A DNA stretch of 49,526 bases, from contig PBLQ01000035.1 in assembly GCA_002721815.1 (NCBI GenBank), positions 1-49,526 of the forward strand, given 5' to 3'. The DNA comes from Myxococcales bacterium. GTDB taxonomy: Bacteria; Myxococcota; UBA727; GCA-2721815. Below the pieces are notes generated by a model. The model saw only the letters and a list, made by a program, of their open reading frames with translations, was not told the DNA's origin and did no database searches. Position numbers and translations under genes: made by a program. Of this stretch, positions 1-9,070 are shown piece by piece (position 1 is the first letter of the stretch; every line of letters starts with the position of its first letter).

Positions 1-1
1 C

Positions 2-832
2 GCTGGTTGGGAAGCAGAGGCTTTGGACTTACAAAATGGGAACGGTTTATTTGCATCGGTGAGTGTGGGCTTCATGTACATTTACGCCATCTCCACCACG
101 GGCGTTTTGCACGCTTGGGACGGTAATGGGGACGAGGTGGCGTTAGACGAATCACTGACTTCGCTCATTTGGGATGCCGTTCGTGTGAATCCTGTTCCTT
201 CAGACAACGCGGTGCCTACGGCCTGTGGCATCCACTCCAATTGGACCGAGTTAATGTGCTGGGGGGAGCCTCAGTACGCCATGACCTACAACGTGCCTGC
301 CGATACCGATGATATTTGGACTGATTTAGCGATTTGGGGGCAGACAGCTTGCGCGCTTAATGCGATGCACGAGATGTCTTGTTGGAATACCGCCACTCCT
401 TTAGATACCATGTCTCCTTCATTTTTAGATTTTGACTGGGTCTCCATTTCTTACGATGGCGATAATATTTGCGGTCTCGATGATTTGGGCAATGTGGATT
501 GTTGGAATGCTTATAATATGACACCAGCAAACGGCAGCACTCATGAATTGCTCGGTTGGACTTCAATGGCAGTAGGATATGGGCAGCGGTCTTGTGGTGT
601 TCGTAACGGTCAAATGCAATGCTGGGAATACCGAAACAACATGGACCAGGACGTTTTACCGGAATCGTTAGGCCTTCCAGACAATGCGGTTCATGTGGTG
701 ATGCAAGCGAATAGGGTTTGCGCTGTTTTAGACAGTGGTGCTTTCTTTTGTTGGGGGTGGGAGTACGGTTCGGATTCGACTCCTTATCTTGTCTCTTTGC
801 CAACTTTAGACGGCTTAACGGTGGTGCCCTAA
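2..832 (+). CDS. RCC1-like repeat protein, C-terminal part (5' truncated by window)
   Basis: The frame is open from base 2, so this is the 3' end of a longer gene and its start lies outside the window. The protein carries at least five degenerate repeats of about 45 residues, each with a cysteine pair around a turn and an aromatic residue: CGIHSNWTELMCWG, CALNAMHEMSCWN, CGLDDLGNVDCWN, CGVRNGQMQCWE and CAVLDSGAFFCWGW. This C-x(6-9)-C-W pattern is typical of bacterial secreted RCC1-type beta-propellers, where the pair can form a disulfide in each blade. I infer an extracytoplasmic surface protein; no enzymatic motif is visible. Its TAA stop overlaps the TAG of the convergent gene at 829-2424. 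Family assignment is moderate because the blades are divergent. Confidence 0.7.
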   Translation, partial: AGWEAEALDLQNGNGLFASVSVGFMYIYAISTTGVLHAWDGNGDEVALDESLTSLIWDAVRVNPVPSDNAVPTACGIHSNWTELMCWGEPQYAMTYNVPADTDDIWTDLAIWGQTACALNAMHEMSCWNTATPLDTMSPSFLDFDWVSISYDGDNICGLDDLGNVDCWNAYNMTPANGSTHELLGWTSMAVGYGQRSCGVRNGQMQCWEYRNNMDQDVLPESLGLPDNAVHVVMQANRVCAVLDSGAFFCWGWEYGSDSTPYLVSLPTLDGLTVVP

Positions 833-2424
833 GCGGTCATGATATCGTTCATCATGTTCTTGCCCAACACCGAAACGGCGCAGAGCACGCCACCCATCAT
901 GGCCCCGCCCACACCGGCGGTGGCCACATCTTGCCCAGACAGGTAAAGGTTTTTGATGGGGGTTTTGGGCTTGAGCCACCGCTCTTCGAACCTGTCGGGC
1001 GTGTGTTGGATGCCGTAAATCTCGCCTTGGGCGTAATTGCAAAACTGTTGGGTGGACAGCGGCGTGGACAATTCAGCGTGGTCCACTTTGCCTTTGAGTT
1101 GGGGTTCGAGCTTGTAAAGGTTGTTGAGCAACCGCTCTGTGAATTCAGCTTTCTTCGCCTCGTAAGCCTCACCGCGCTTGTGCCACTTTGTTCCTTCCCA
1201 CTCTCGAAACCATTCGTAGTTGGTCAAAGTGATCACGTCTACGGTGCTGCGGTTGGGATACCGATCGTCCCACGAGGGATCTTTGGCTGATGGAAAAGAA
1301 ACGTACGTCACCGGAAAAGGGGCGTTGGGGTCAGCCAAAAAGTCGGCGCACAATTTGTCATGATCGTAGACGGGTGGGTAGTACCACCAGTTGGCCTTGG
1401 GCAGGTTCAAGCTTTGACTGGACTCTTTAAAGCCGATGTACAAACCCAGATGACAAGCGGACGCTGGGTTGTTTTGACTTTTTTGCAGCAGGCCGGTTTT
1501 TTGGGCCTCCGCTTTGGGGAGCAATCGGTTGATGGTGGTATGCACGCCAGCCCCACTGATCACCACGGGGGCTCGAATGACACGGTCATCGGCCATGCGC
1601 ACCCCTGTGGCTTTGCCTTTCTCCATGAGGATTTCGCTGACTTCAGCATTGGTGGCGATGAGACCACCCGCTTGCTCAATGCCTGAAACATAACTTTCAA
1701 AAATGCGCCCAGAGCCACCCACTGGATAGGTGCCACCATTGAGGTAGTGCCGCACCACCATGGCGTGCATGGCAAAACTACTTTGTGCTGGCGGGTGCCC
1801 GTAGTCTCCATATTGTCCCGTGAGCACCGCGATGAGCTTTTCATTTTGAGTGAGCGAACGCAGCACCTCTAACGTGGTTTTCGACGCGTATTTTTTAAAA
1901 TCTTTGCGTAAAAATGGGCCCGCGATGAAAGACTGCATTTGGGACAGTGCTTTTTCCGCGAAAAAGTTTCTCGCACCCCGTGCCGCATTGCGAACTTCAA
2001 CGATGTATTGGTCAATGGCTTTGGCATCATCAGGGAAATAAGTTTTGAGCTGCTCGGTAAATGCTTCTCGGCCTTTGACGAAATCGTAAATTTCATCCCC
2101 AAATCGAATGCGATCGTAAACGTCGCCCATGTCTGCCCATTCTAAGGTGCCATCGGTGACGTACCGGAAGAGCCGGGCCAAAAAACTGGTTTCACGGTTG
2201 ACTTCGCCAATGTAATGAACGCCCACGTCCCATTCATACCCCTTGCGTTTAAAGACATGGGTGTAGCCCCCTGGCATGTAATGACGTTCTAAGACGAGGC
2301 AGCGCCATCCTTCTTTGGCCAGCAAAGCGGCGGTGGTCATGCTGCCAATGCCTGAGCCAATGAGAATGGCATCGTAGTCATCGCCCACATCCTGTTGCTT
2401 GTAAGAGACAGTTGTTTTGGACAT
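829..2424 (-). CDS. FAD-dependent NAD(P)/FAD oxidoreductase, retinol saturase / carotenoid isomerase (CrtI-like) family
   Basis: The 531-residue protein opens with a Rossmann dinucleotide-binding motif (GSGIGS, residues 23-28), an acidic ribose-binding residue (E46 in VLERHYMPGG) and the Gly-rich second motif seen in phytoene dehydrogenases, CrtISO and all-trans-retinol 13,14-reductases. Near the C-terminus NLYLSGQDVATAGVGGAM is the usual FAD-binding closing motif. The length fits the family. The substrate is likely a polyene or other isoprenoid lipid, but it cannot be read from sequence. The gene lies 17 nt downstream of the VCBS/ASPIC lipoprotein gene on the same strand, so the two probably share a transcript. 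No carotenoid synthesis gene is nearby. The stop codon overlaps that of the convergent RCC1-like gene. Confidence 0.85.
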   Translation of the reverse strand: MSKTTVSYKQQDVGDDYDAILIGSGIGSMTTAALLAKEGWRCLVLERHYMPGGYTHVFKRKGYEWDVGVHYIGEVNRETSFLARLFRYVTDGTLEWADMGDVYDRIRFGDEIYDFVKGREAFTEQLKTYFPDDAKAIDQYIVEVRNAARGARNFFAEKALSQMQSFIAGPFLRKDFKKYASKTTLEVLRSLTQNEKLIAVLTGQYGDYGHPPAQSSFAMHAMVVRHYLNGGTYPVGGSGRIFESYVSGIEQAGGLIATNAEVSEILMEKGKATGVRMADDRVIRAPVVISGAGVHTTINRLLPKAEAQKTGLLQKSQNNPASACHLGLYIGFKESSQSLNLPKANWWYYPPVYDHDKLCADFLADPNAPFPVTYVSFPSAKDPSWDDRYPNRSTVDVITLTNYEWFREWEGTKWHKRGEAYEAKKAEFTERLLNNLYKLEPQLKGKVDHAELSTPLSTQQFCNYAQGEIYGIQHTPDRFEERWLKPKTPIKNLYLSGQDVATAGVGGAMMGGVLCAVSVLGKNMMNDIMTA

Positions 2425-2441
2425 GCTATTTCCGTGAACGC

Positions 2442-4388
2442 TTATTGGAGTTGATCAGGGTAGGTGAGGGTCATGAATTGGTTTTCTGAAATTTGCGCAG
2501 GCGTGAATGATGCCGTTTTGCCGTTGGGCCACCGCACTTCGAGGGTGTAATCGCAACCGCGATCGCCAAGTCCAAAATGCTGCGCTCGCGTGTCTTCAGA
2601 ATTGTACATGCCGCGCCCACCTTTTTTCTCGCGCATGAGGGTTTCGTTTTCAAAAATAATGCTGATGCGTGTGCCAAAGGCATCTCGGCTGACGTTATCG
2701 CCATCCCCTTTGACCTCAATGGCCAGCCACCTGTTTTTATGACCGATGTCATTGCGAAACAAAAAGTTGGGTCGCCCACCACCGGTGTCTCGCCCGCCCA
2801 CCAAAAGATCCAGGTCACCATCTCGATCAATATCGGCCCAGGCGTGATTTTGTGCATTTTTCATCCGCGCAAAGTGTTTGCAGAAACCTTTGGCGTGACA
2901 CAATTCGCCTTCGGGGCAATCGCTGGTGGCGGTGCAAGGGTTTCTGCAGCGACGGGTATTTGCCACCAAGGGCAGGCATTGTTCATCTTCCGGGCAGATG
3001 GCATCGCTCGTGCATTCCGTGAGACTCGCTGAGACGCCTTCGTCGATGTGGTTGATACCGCTGTTGGGGCCCAGGTTCACCACGGACCCATCTTTTTGCT
3101 GGTGAATCAAACCGAAATACGCTTTTTGGTCCATGTCTTGATAATTGTTTTCGTACTTTTTATCTCGGGACACCGAAAAATCCATGAGACCATCGTTGTC
3201 AAAGTCGATGGTGGCACCATCCACATCTCCTTCATTGTATGGATAATTACGCGTTGTATTTTCAGAGACAAATGCATAGCCACCGGCCTCGCCTTGATTG
3301 ATGAGGATTTGGGTTGGGTCGCCCCACTGTCGACCCGAGTCCGGGTGAGAGATGGCGGTCATAAAAATATCGAGATTGCCATCGTTATTAATGTCGTCAC
3401 AGTCGATTCCAAAGCCATTGTTACCGGTATAGTTTGAGGCGTCTCGACCTGGCTCAAGGGCATCGTTGGCACTGGCGCTGCCAAACGGGTTACCCGTACC
3501 TTGGGCTGCAAACCCTTTGCCTATTGCTACATTCGTAAAATTCGCATCACCATCATTTTCCCAGAGGGCATTTAATCCATTGGCGGTACTGATGCTGTAG
3601 GTGGAAACAAAAATATCTAAGTCACCATCGTTATCGAAGTCGCAGGCCACGCTGCCATTGCTGGGTTGATAAGGCATGCCGGGCATATTCGATGTGGCGT
3701 CAGTGAAGGTGCCGTCTCCATTGCCAAGGAAAAACTTATCGGGTTGCGCGGCCAGGGTGCTGCCCACGCCCACAAAAAGATCGAGTGTTGCATCGCCATT
3801 AAAGTCTGCAAAAACAGCATTGGCCACTGCGCCACTGATGGATTCGACTCCCGAGCTGCTCTTGGCTGTGAAATGCCCCTGCCCATCGTTGAGTAGAATT
3901 TGGTGGGTGTGTCCGGAGAGACTGATGTCCATGCCTGAGAACACATCTTGATCTCCATCGTTGTCCACATCTCCAAAAGCAAAAAATGCGGATTGGACGT
4001 CACGAAGCCCGGAGGCATCGCTAAAATTGGTAAAGGTGCCGTCTTGGTTGTTGAGAAAGACCAAATGTTCAAAAGGAATTCCGGCCTGAGGGTTGGGAAA
4101 CAAGCTGTGAAAAATCATGTCATCAAAGCCATCGCCGTTAATATCGGCATAGGCCAAACGAGAATGATCGTTGATGGGAATATCCGTGCGGCTCAGATCG
4201 TAATTATCTTCCCGGATACCGCTCGCATCTGAAATATCGGTAAAAAAGTCGGTTTCCGGGGTATGGAGGTCTTGGCTCTGGCAGTTCCCCAGGTTCGGAT
4301 TGTTTTTGGGGTCGTCTTCTACGCTGGGCGGGCAAGCGCTGAGGAGGGGAAGGGAGACCAAAAGGGGCAAAAGTTGTTTAATGTGCAT
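2442..4388 (-). CDS. Lipoprotein with FG-GAP/VCBS repeats and C-terminal ASPIC/UnbV domain
   Basis: A lipoprotein signal peptide (MHIKQLLPLLVSLPLLSAC, lipid-anchored C19) precedes about seven VCBS/FG-GAP blades. These are recognisable by repeated calcium-binding loops such as DINGDGFDD, DVDNDGDQD, DFDNDGDLD and DINNDGNLD. Around residues 455-510 a cysteine-rich insert (CTSDAICPEDEQC, CPEGELC) interrupts the propeller. The last ~95 residues match the ASPIC/UnbV domain (FGTRISI, QHFGLGD, EVRWPNGK). Such proteins are cell-surface, calcium-stabilised beta-propellers of unknown ligand. No clear Shine-Dalgarno precedes the ATG at 4388, but it starts a perfect signal peptide. The gene is first in a two-gene unit with the FAD oxidoreductase. 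Confidence 0.88.
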   Translation of the reverse strand: MHIKQLLPLLVSLPLLSACPPSVEDDPKNNPNLGNCQSQDLHTPETDFFTDISDASGIREDNYDLSRTDIPINDHSRLAYADINGDGFDDMIFHSLFPNPQAGIPFEHLVFLNNQDGTFTNFSDASGLRDVQSAFFAFGDVDNDGDQDVFSGMDISLSGHTHQILLNDGQGHFTAKSSSGVESISGAVANAVFADFNGDATLDLFVGVGSTLAAQPDKFFLGNGDGTFTDATSNMPGMPYQPSNGSVACDFDNDGDLDIFVSTYSISTANGLNALWENDGDANFTNVAIGKGFAAQGTGNPFGSASANDALEPGRDASNYTGNNGFGIDCDDINNDGNLDIFMTAISHPDSGRQWGDPTQILINQGEAGGYAFVSENTTRNYPYNEGDVDGATIDFDNDGLMDFSVSRDKKYENNYQDMDQKAYFGLIHQQKDGSVVNLGPNSGINHIDEGVSASLTECTSDAICPEDEQCLPLVANTRRCRNPCTATSDCPEGELCHAKGFCKHFARMKNAQNHAWADIDRDGDLDLLVGGRDTGGGRPNFLFRNDIGHKNRWLAIEVKGDGDNVSRDAFGTRISIIFENETLMREKKGGRGMYNSEDTRAQHFGLGDRGCDYTLEVRWPNGKTASFTPAQISENQFMTLTYPDQLQ

Positions 4389-4475
4389 TTCAAGACTCGC
4401 TGTTCTTGCGCCAGAGCGGAAATTTTCTCAAAATAGCGCAGTCAAAGGAATGGAAATCGTACGAGGAACCCTAGC

Positions 4476-6047
4476 ATGTTGCAACCTGTATCGCTCGGAC
4501 ATCATCGTTCTATTTGCCCCGGGCTGGCCTTGGATGGGCGCGGCATCTCTTTGGGCCGTCAATTGGCGATTTTCTTCCCTGACTTGGCTGGGGTGAAGGC
4601 CTTTTTTGCCACGGCCACGCACGAAACCAGCTTTGAGCCCATTTTACCATCTTTGGAAATTGTTCGTTCGGTCGATCACCAAGACATCAGTCAGTGGATG
4701 GTACGTTTTGATGTCTCTGACAGTTACCATGCCGATCCTTTCGCACAGTGGGCCCGAATGTTTCGGGGACAGGTTTTTTCTGGCAGCGGTGCACATCTGG
4801 TGCCTTACCGCGATCAAAAAGGCCCCACCGGCTACGATCTCGAAGATGCGGCCACCGTGGTACGCGGTGCTTCAGGCCTGGTCTTGTATACGCACGCAGG
4901 GGTTCGCGAGCGGCACCTCAAAAACAGCGAGTCGTTGCTGGCGTTGGCATTGGGTTTACCGTTGGTGGCCTTGTCGCCCAGTCGGCAAAAGCGCAAGCCG
5001 GACCATGTGGCATTTTTGGTCCCTAAGGCACTGCGAACACCCTTTTTCCGTTATTGCCAAGATCGGGGCGTGACCGGCCACGTGCTTTCGGTCACTGCCG
5101 AAAAAGAAAGTTTGTTCGCGGGGGCCAGTAAAAGTTTTTATTTGGTGAATTGTGAATCGGTGTCCGGGGCCATGCTCGAGTTAATGGCGGCGCTTCCGGG
5201 GGTTGAAGTGCTCTCTTGCAATGCGCGAAATGTGTTTGTGTCTTGGCCCTATGCCCACCCTTTTGCGCTGGAGAGTTTGGCACCCATTTTTAAAGAAGAT
5301 CGTCTTTTCATTTTTTCTCAGGCTCATGAAGTGACCGCGACGTTCGCCGCCTTTGATGATCCGGTAGACCTGTCTCATTTCACGGGTAAAGAATTCAGTA
5401 CCAAGCGGAGATTGCAGGTACATGAACGCACGCCCATGGATCGCAATTTGAGCGAGCTTTCCATTCCCATCGCGCTAACACAAAACCACGCGCCCAGAGC
5501 TCACGTGGATGCAGTTTTAATTCCCACAGATCGGCTGCCCTGGGTGCAGTCTCTCCTTTATAATTTGCCGCGCCAAGTGTTGGCGGAAAGCAAAGGTGTG
5601 TTGACGGAGGCGGGGCTGTTTATCATCTCACCGCGAGAAGCAGCCCATTGGCCCATGGGGCACTTTTTCCAATTGGTTGGTGCAGATGTTTATTTGCCTT
5701 GGGGGTACCATTGGGTTCCGCGGGTTTCGCCAGAAGACTTTAGAGCCTCTTTAGACATCGACGATGCTTTTTGTTGCTTTGTTTCAGAGGATGAGTCCAT
5801 CCAATTGATCGCGAAAAAGAATTTTGAAGAATTGTCTCGGTCAGTGCTCGCACCGTTTACGGTCCAGCATTTGGAACTCATGAGTTTGGACGAGCGAACG
5901 GAAGTCAATGAACCAGAAATTGCACATTTGCCGCAGAGCCGGTTTGTACTTTGGCGCGGCATGAAGTGGGACAACAAAGAAGCCCCGCCCGCTTTGCCAG
6001 AGAAAACCAAAACCGAGAGTCCAAGCAACGGGGACAGCAATGGCTGA
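4476..6047 (+). CDS. Uncharacterised 523-residue protein, first of an overlapping pair
   Basis: I do not recognise this protein. It lacks a signal peptide or membrane segment, so it is probably cytoplasmic. It is Trp-, Phe- and His-rich, has alternating strand/helix character throughout, and ends in a charged, low-complexity tail from about residue 503 (PPALPEKTKTESP). A segment near residues 118-175 (YDLEDAATVVRGASGLVL, then LLALALGLPLVALSPSRQK) could form a Rossmann-like core, but no catalytic motif is convincing. The ATG at 4476 has GAGG about nine nt upstream. It overlaps the next gene (6040) by eight nt, so the two are almost certainly translated together and may form a complex. Confidence 0.85.
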   Translation: MLQPVSLGHHRSICPGLALDGRGISLGRQLAIFFPDLAGVKAFFATATHETSFEPILPSLEIVRSVDHQDISQWMVRFDVSDSYHADPFAQWARMFRGQVFSGSGAHLVPYRDQKGPTGYDLEDAATVVRGASGLVLYTHAGVRERHLKNSESLLALALGLPLVALSPSRQKRKPDHVAFLVPKALRTPFFRYCQDRGVTGHVLSVTAEKESLFAGASKSFYLVNCESVSGAMLELMAALPGVEVLSCNARNVFVSWPYAHPFALESLAPIFKEDRLFIFSQAHEVTATFAAFDDPVDLSHFTGKEFSTKRRLQVHERTPMDRNLSELSIPIALTQNHAPRAHVDAVLIPTDRLPWVQSLLYNLPRQVLAESKGVLTEAGLFIISPREAAHWPMGHFFQLVGADVYLPWGYHWVPRVSPEDFRASLDIDDAFCCFVSEDESIQLIAKKNFEELSRSVLAPFTVQHLELMSLDERTEVNEPEIAHLPQSRFVLWRGMKWDNKEAPPALPEKTKTESPSNGDSNG

Positions 6048-7200
6048 CAAGGCTTTTGATTGGGCAGAGGATTTTTTTCGCCCATTGGTGTCGGGTGGAA
6101 CTTGTTTTGTGGGTAACCCTTTAGGGCAAAATTTTATCCGGCAGTCATTGCGCATGACCCACGAGATGGTTTTTGAAGAGGTGCGGCCCATCCTATTGCG
6201 TTCATATGCCGAGTGGCTGCCTCAGGCACCGGTGCCCTTCGATAATTCGTTTGGTCTATTGACCGCCGCGCTTTACGAACTTTGTGCCACGGCTCACCCG
6301 CAGACCGATGCGTTTTATGCACAGGCCCATGATTTCGCTGCCCATGCACGAACACAGATTCAAGATTTAAATATCCCTAAGACGCCTTCAGCCTTGGTGG
6401 TGCGACACTTGGCGGTGGCCCCCATGCTAACGCTTTCCCGCAAAGCCATCGAAGTGCAATGGTGGAGTGGCCAAAAAACGTTTTATGGGGAGCAGCCAGA
6501 ACGCCATTTGTTGTGGTGGCCCAAGCTTCGTCGTGTGCGCCTCGAAGAGAAAAGTCAGCCTTTTTGGTTGGCGGCGTGGCGCAGCGGTGACGAGGTGAAC
6601 CGAAACTCGCGTCGCAAACTGCTAAAGGCTTTATTGCAACAATCGCCATTGAGTATGATGGTCGCGGTGGTGTGCGATTTGCCTTTAACGCGGTTCGATC
6701 TGAATCCACTGTTACGAGCACACGCTCAAGATCGCGCCGAAGGCTTTTTACTCTGGGAAGACCCCACTTTGGCACGGGGCATCATGGATTGGTGGCTGAG
6801 CCAGGACCCCAAAAAAGCCAGTGACACATTGGCCTTTTGGCTCCTTAATTCTTTAGAACGAAAAATGGCCGATGTTTATGCACAGCGGCGTTGTTTAGAA
6901 ATATTAATGTATCTGCTGTGGAGCACTTTGGTCATGAAATCTCCGCACCAAGAGCGCTTGGTCATTTGGGGCAAAGACTTTTGGGATACCGACCTTGAAC
7001 AATGGCCGGAAACCCGTCTCCTTAAATGGGGCTTGATTCAGTGGGCGTTGAACCATCCCAGCCTCAGCCCCCCTTTTTCAGCGTTGGCGTCTAAAGAGCA
7101 GCAACTGTTCGAACAAATGTTATCTCGTTTGGCCCACCCTGAAATACAGTCCCGGGTGACCGGCATAGAAAACCAGCTTAATCTTATTTGGCCCGCTTAA
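6040..7200 (+). CDS. Uncharacterised 386-residue helical protein, second of an overlapping pair
   Basis: I do not recognise this protein. It appears largely alpha-helical and is unusually rich in tryptophan and leucine (for example VQWWSGQK, LLWWPKLRR, MDWWLSQDPKK, WALNHPS), with no signal peptide, membrane span or catalytic motif that I can name. The ATG at 6040 lies inside the end of the upstream gene and has GGGGA just upstream. The helical, Trp-rich make-up suits a scaffold or interaction partner of the upstream product, which is inference only. Its TAA stop sits in a TTAA that also supplies the stop of the convergent lipoprotein gene at 7197-7724. Confidence 0.85.
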   Translation: MADKAFDWAEDFFRPLVSGGTCFVGNPLGQNFIRQSLRMTHEMVFEEVRPILLRSYAEWLPQAPVPFDNSFGLLTAALYELCATAHPQTDAFYAQAHDFAAHARTQIQDLNIPKTPSALVVRHLAVAPMLTLSRKAIEVQWWSGQKTFYGEQPERHLLWWPKLRRVRLEEKSQPFWLAAWRSGDEVNRNSRRKLLKALLQQSPLSMMVAVVCDLPLTRFDLNPLLRAHAQDRAEGFLLWEDPTLARGIMDWWLSQDPKKASDTLAFWLLNSLERKMADVYAQRRCLEILMYLLWSTLVMKSPHQERLVIWGKDFWDTDLEQWPETRLLKWGLIQWALNHPSLSPPFSALASKEQQLFEQMLSRLAHPEIQSRVTGIENQLNLIWPA

Positions 7201-7724
7201 GGGGTTGTCGTCTCGTTGACTTGAAACGAGTTAAAGAACGTTTCAACCGGTTCGGAATCCAAACTGCCAGGGGGAACCGCAGCCACCACGAGGTAGAGTC
7301 TCTCATCGGATTCGGTGGCTCTGATTTCCAACTGCCGCCCTTTTTGTTCTCCCCATAAGCGCCCATCTTCTTCTTTGAAAAGGTTCAAGGGTTTGTAACG
7401 GTTCTGAGCCATGCTTTTGAGCCACCAAGATTTTTCGTCGGCAGACATGTCATTCCAAAAAGTGGGCTTATTTGTGTGAATCACTTCGAAGTACCAAGGC
7501 GATAGAAGGCCGCGGTGAACGCCCAGCTCCATGAGAAATTCGTTGTCTTGCTGTTTGAGGGTGAGGGTGTCGGTGCCGTAGGTTAAAGTGGTTGGCGTTT
7601 GCACTGTGAAATCACCCTCGATGGATGCGTACCAGTGGGATTCGGTGTTTTCAAAAGCGGCAGGGCTGTGATGGGCTTGGCAACCCATGAGGAAGAGCAT
7701 GGGGATGAGGAGCAGGTGTTTCAT
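7197..7724 (-). CDS. Small lipoprotein of unknown function
   Basis: The 175-residue product starts with a lipoprotein signal peptide (MKHLLLIPMLFLMGC, lipid-anchored C15). The mature part is mainly beta with a conserved-looking central stretch (MSADEKSWWLKSMAQNRYKP), and no known domain is recognised. AGGGG about eight nt upstream of the ATG is a good ribosome-binding site and lies in the 3' end of moaC; only two nt separate moaC's stop from this start. It is therefore the last gene of the ferritin-like/moaC operon. A role in molybdenum cofactor biology is not implied by the sequence. Its stop shares a TTAA with the convergent gene ending at 7200. Confidence 0.85.
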   Translation of the reverse strand: MKHLLLIPMLFLMGCQAHHSPAAFENTESHWYASIEGDFTVQTPTTLTYGTDTLTLKQQDNEFLMELGVHRGLLSPWYFEVIHTNKPTFWNDMSADEKSWWLKSMAQNRYKPLNLFKEEDGRLWGEQKGRQLEIRATESDERLYLVVAAVPPGSLDSEPVETFFNSFQVNETTTP

Positions 7725-7726
7725 GT

Positions 7727-8203
7727 TTACACCCCTTGATAAACGCCGCTCTTGCCACCTTCTTTATAGAGCAACCGCGTTTGGGTCAGGACCATGTCTT
7801 TTTGTACGGATTTGGCCATATCGTACAAGGTGAGCCCGGCGATGCTAACGGCGACCAAGGCTTCCATTTCAGCGCCGGTTTTTCCCGTAAGCTTGATCTC
7901 ACTTTGGATCACAATGCCGTCCGAAGCGCGTTCGAATTGAATATCCACTTTGTTGAGGTGAAGGGTGTGGCACATGGGAATGAGTTGAGCGGTGTGCTTG
8001 GCCGCTTGAATGCCTGCGATTTTTGCGGTGGTGAGGGCATCACCTTTGGGAAGCGCTTGCGACCAAATGGCTTCGATGGTGTCCGGTTTGGCCATCAGGG
8101 TGGCACAGGCCCGGGCAATGCGGACGGTGTCGTTTTTATCAGAGACGTCCACCATTTGAATGTTGCCTTGGTCGTCGAGGTGTGAAGACTTTTTTGTCAC
8201 CAT
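7727..8203 (-). CDS. moaC: Cyclic pyranopterin monophosphate synthase MoaC
   Basis: MoaC converts (8S)-3',8-cyclo-7,8-dihydroguanosine 5'-triphosphate to cyclic pyranopterin monophosphate in molybdenum cofactor synthesis, in the cytoplasm as a hexamer. The 158 residues cover the family end to end: MVDVSDK near 17-23, KGDALTTAKIAG (K53), the PMCHTLHL motif (C78-H79), TGKTGAEMEAL, LYDMAKSVQKDM with catalytic-type D128 and K131, and the C-terminal K147/GGKSG segment. AAGGA precedes the ATG by four to five nt. It is the middle gene of a three-gene operon. No moaA or other moa gene lies in the window, so the rest of the pathway must be elsewhere. Confidence 0.97.
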   Translation of the reverse strand: MVTKKSSHLDDQGNIQMVDVSDKNDTVRIARACATLMAKPDTIEAIWSQALPKGDALTTAKIAGIQAAKHTAQLIPMCHTLHLNKVDIQFERASDGIVIQSEIKLTGKTGAEMEALVAVSIAGLTLYDMAKSVQKDMVLTQTRLLYKEGGKSGVYQGV

Positions 8204-8212
8204 TGGATCCTT

Positions 8213-9043
8213 TTAGTTTTGATGGGGGGTCGCCCATTTGCCCACTTGTTCGATGATTTTATCAAAGCCCGGGATATCCAAGAGACCACGGGTGGAGTCC
8301 ATGCGATCCAGCAGACGGTAATGATCTTTGAGCGCTTTTTGCCCTGCAGCGCCCAAGTCGATGCCCAAGACTCTTGCGGGTTCATAGCCGTCCCATACCA
8401 TGCCCAGACCCATCATCACCCATTTGGCTTGTTTGGCTTTGAGGCGTGTGGCCGCGATGGGTGACAAATTTTTTAGAAGTTGTGGCAAGTACAGCACGGC
8501 GATGGCGGTGTGTTTTTTTTCATCGCGGGCGATATAGGCCAAGACATCGGAGACCAAAGGATCGTGGATGGCTTTTTGCAGGGCAGAGAGGGTGTGGTTG
8601 GCGATGTTTTCAACAAAAAGGTGCATGCCCACCATTTTGGATGGCACATCGTTGGTTTTCACCAAGTCAGTGAGCAGTTGTCGCGCAAAGAAAGAGGGGG
8701 GGGCAATATTGTCCAACAGAGGGATGAGCCGCTGAAAAGCGCCCACGTGTTTGGCTTCTTCCACCACTTGGCAAGCGAGCACCTGACGGGCTTCTTCATC
8801 GGTGACGGTGGCCACCAATTGACTGGCGATGGTAAGGGCTGCCCGCTCTCCATAGTAGGTGATACTGAGCAGGCGCGCCAAGGCTTGTCGTTCCGCAGTG
8901 GTGAGGGTGATGTCACGGTCCCAATTGATATCCGTGGTTTCGTTCCAAAAATCATTTTTGGCTTTTTCGTAGAGGTTTTGAAGTCGAGGGTGCCCATTGG
9001 GGAGCTCAGGGGTGAACAGCAAATCGACGGCTTTTTGATCCAT
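8213..9043 (-). CDS. Ferritin-like / R2-like diiron protein
   Basis: The 276-residue all-helical protein carries a full six-ligand carboxylate-bridged diiron set: E66 (YYGERAAL), E96-x-x-H99 (VVEEAKHVG), E145 (LFVENIAN) and E175-x-x-H178 (RDEKKHTA). An N-terminal W...E...INWDRD segment also fits R2-like ferritin-superfamily oxidases. The family includes ribonucleotide reductase R2, R2-like ligand-binding oxidases and N-oxygenases; the size fits an oxidase better than a storage ferritin. Substrate is unknown. I start at the ATG at 9043, which has GAGGA five to six nt upstream and a good promoter just before it, rather than an upstream TTG. It leads an operon with moaC and a lipoprotein. Confidence 0.85.
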   Translation of the reverse strand: MDQKAVDLLFTPELPNGHPRLQNLYEKAKNDFWNETTDINWDRDITLTTAERQALARLLSITYYGERAALTIASQLVATVTDEEARQVLACQVVEEAKHVGAFQRLIPLLDNIAPPSFFARQLLTDLVKTNDVPSKMVGMHLFVENIANHTLSALQKAIHDPLVSDVLAYIARDEKKHTAIAVLYLPQLLKNLSPIAATRLKAKQAKWVMMGLGMVWDGYEPARVLGIDLGAAGQKALKDHYRLLDRMDSTRGLLDIPGFDKIIEQVGKWATPHQN

Positions 9044-9070
9044 GGGGGTCCTCAAATGGGTTGCAGGGCC

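Noticed and set aside
357-803. Minus-strand open frame opposite the RCC1-like gene
   Set aside because: It has low-complexity Lys/His/Arg composition and lies wholly within the coding region of the plus-strand repeats; it looks like a shadow frame.
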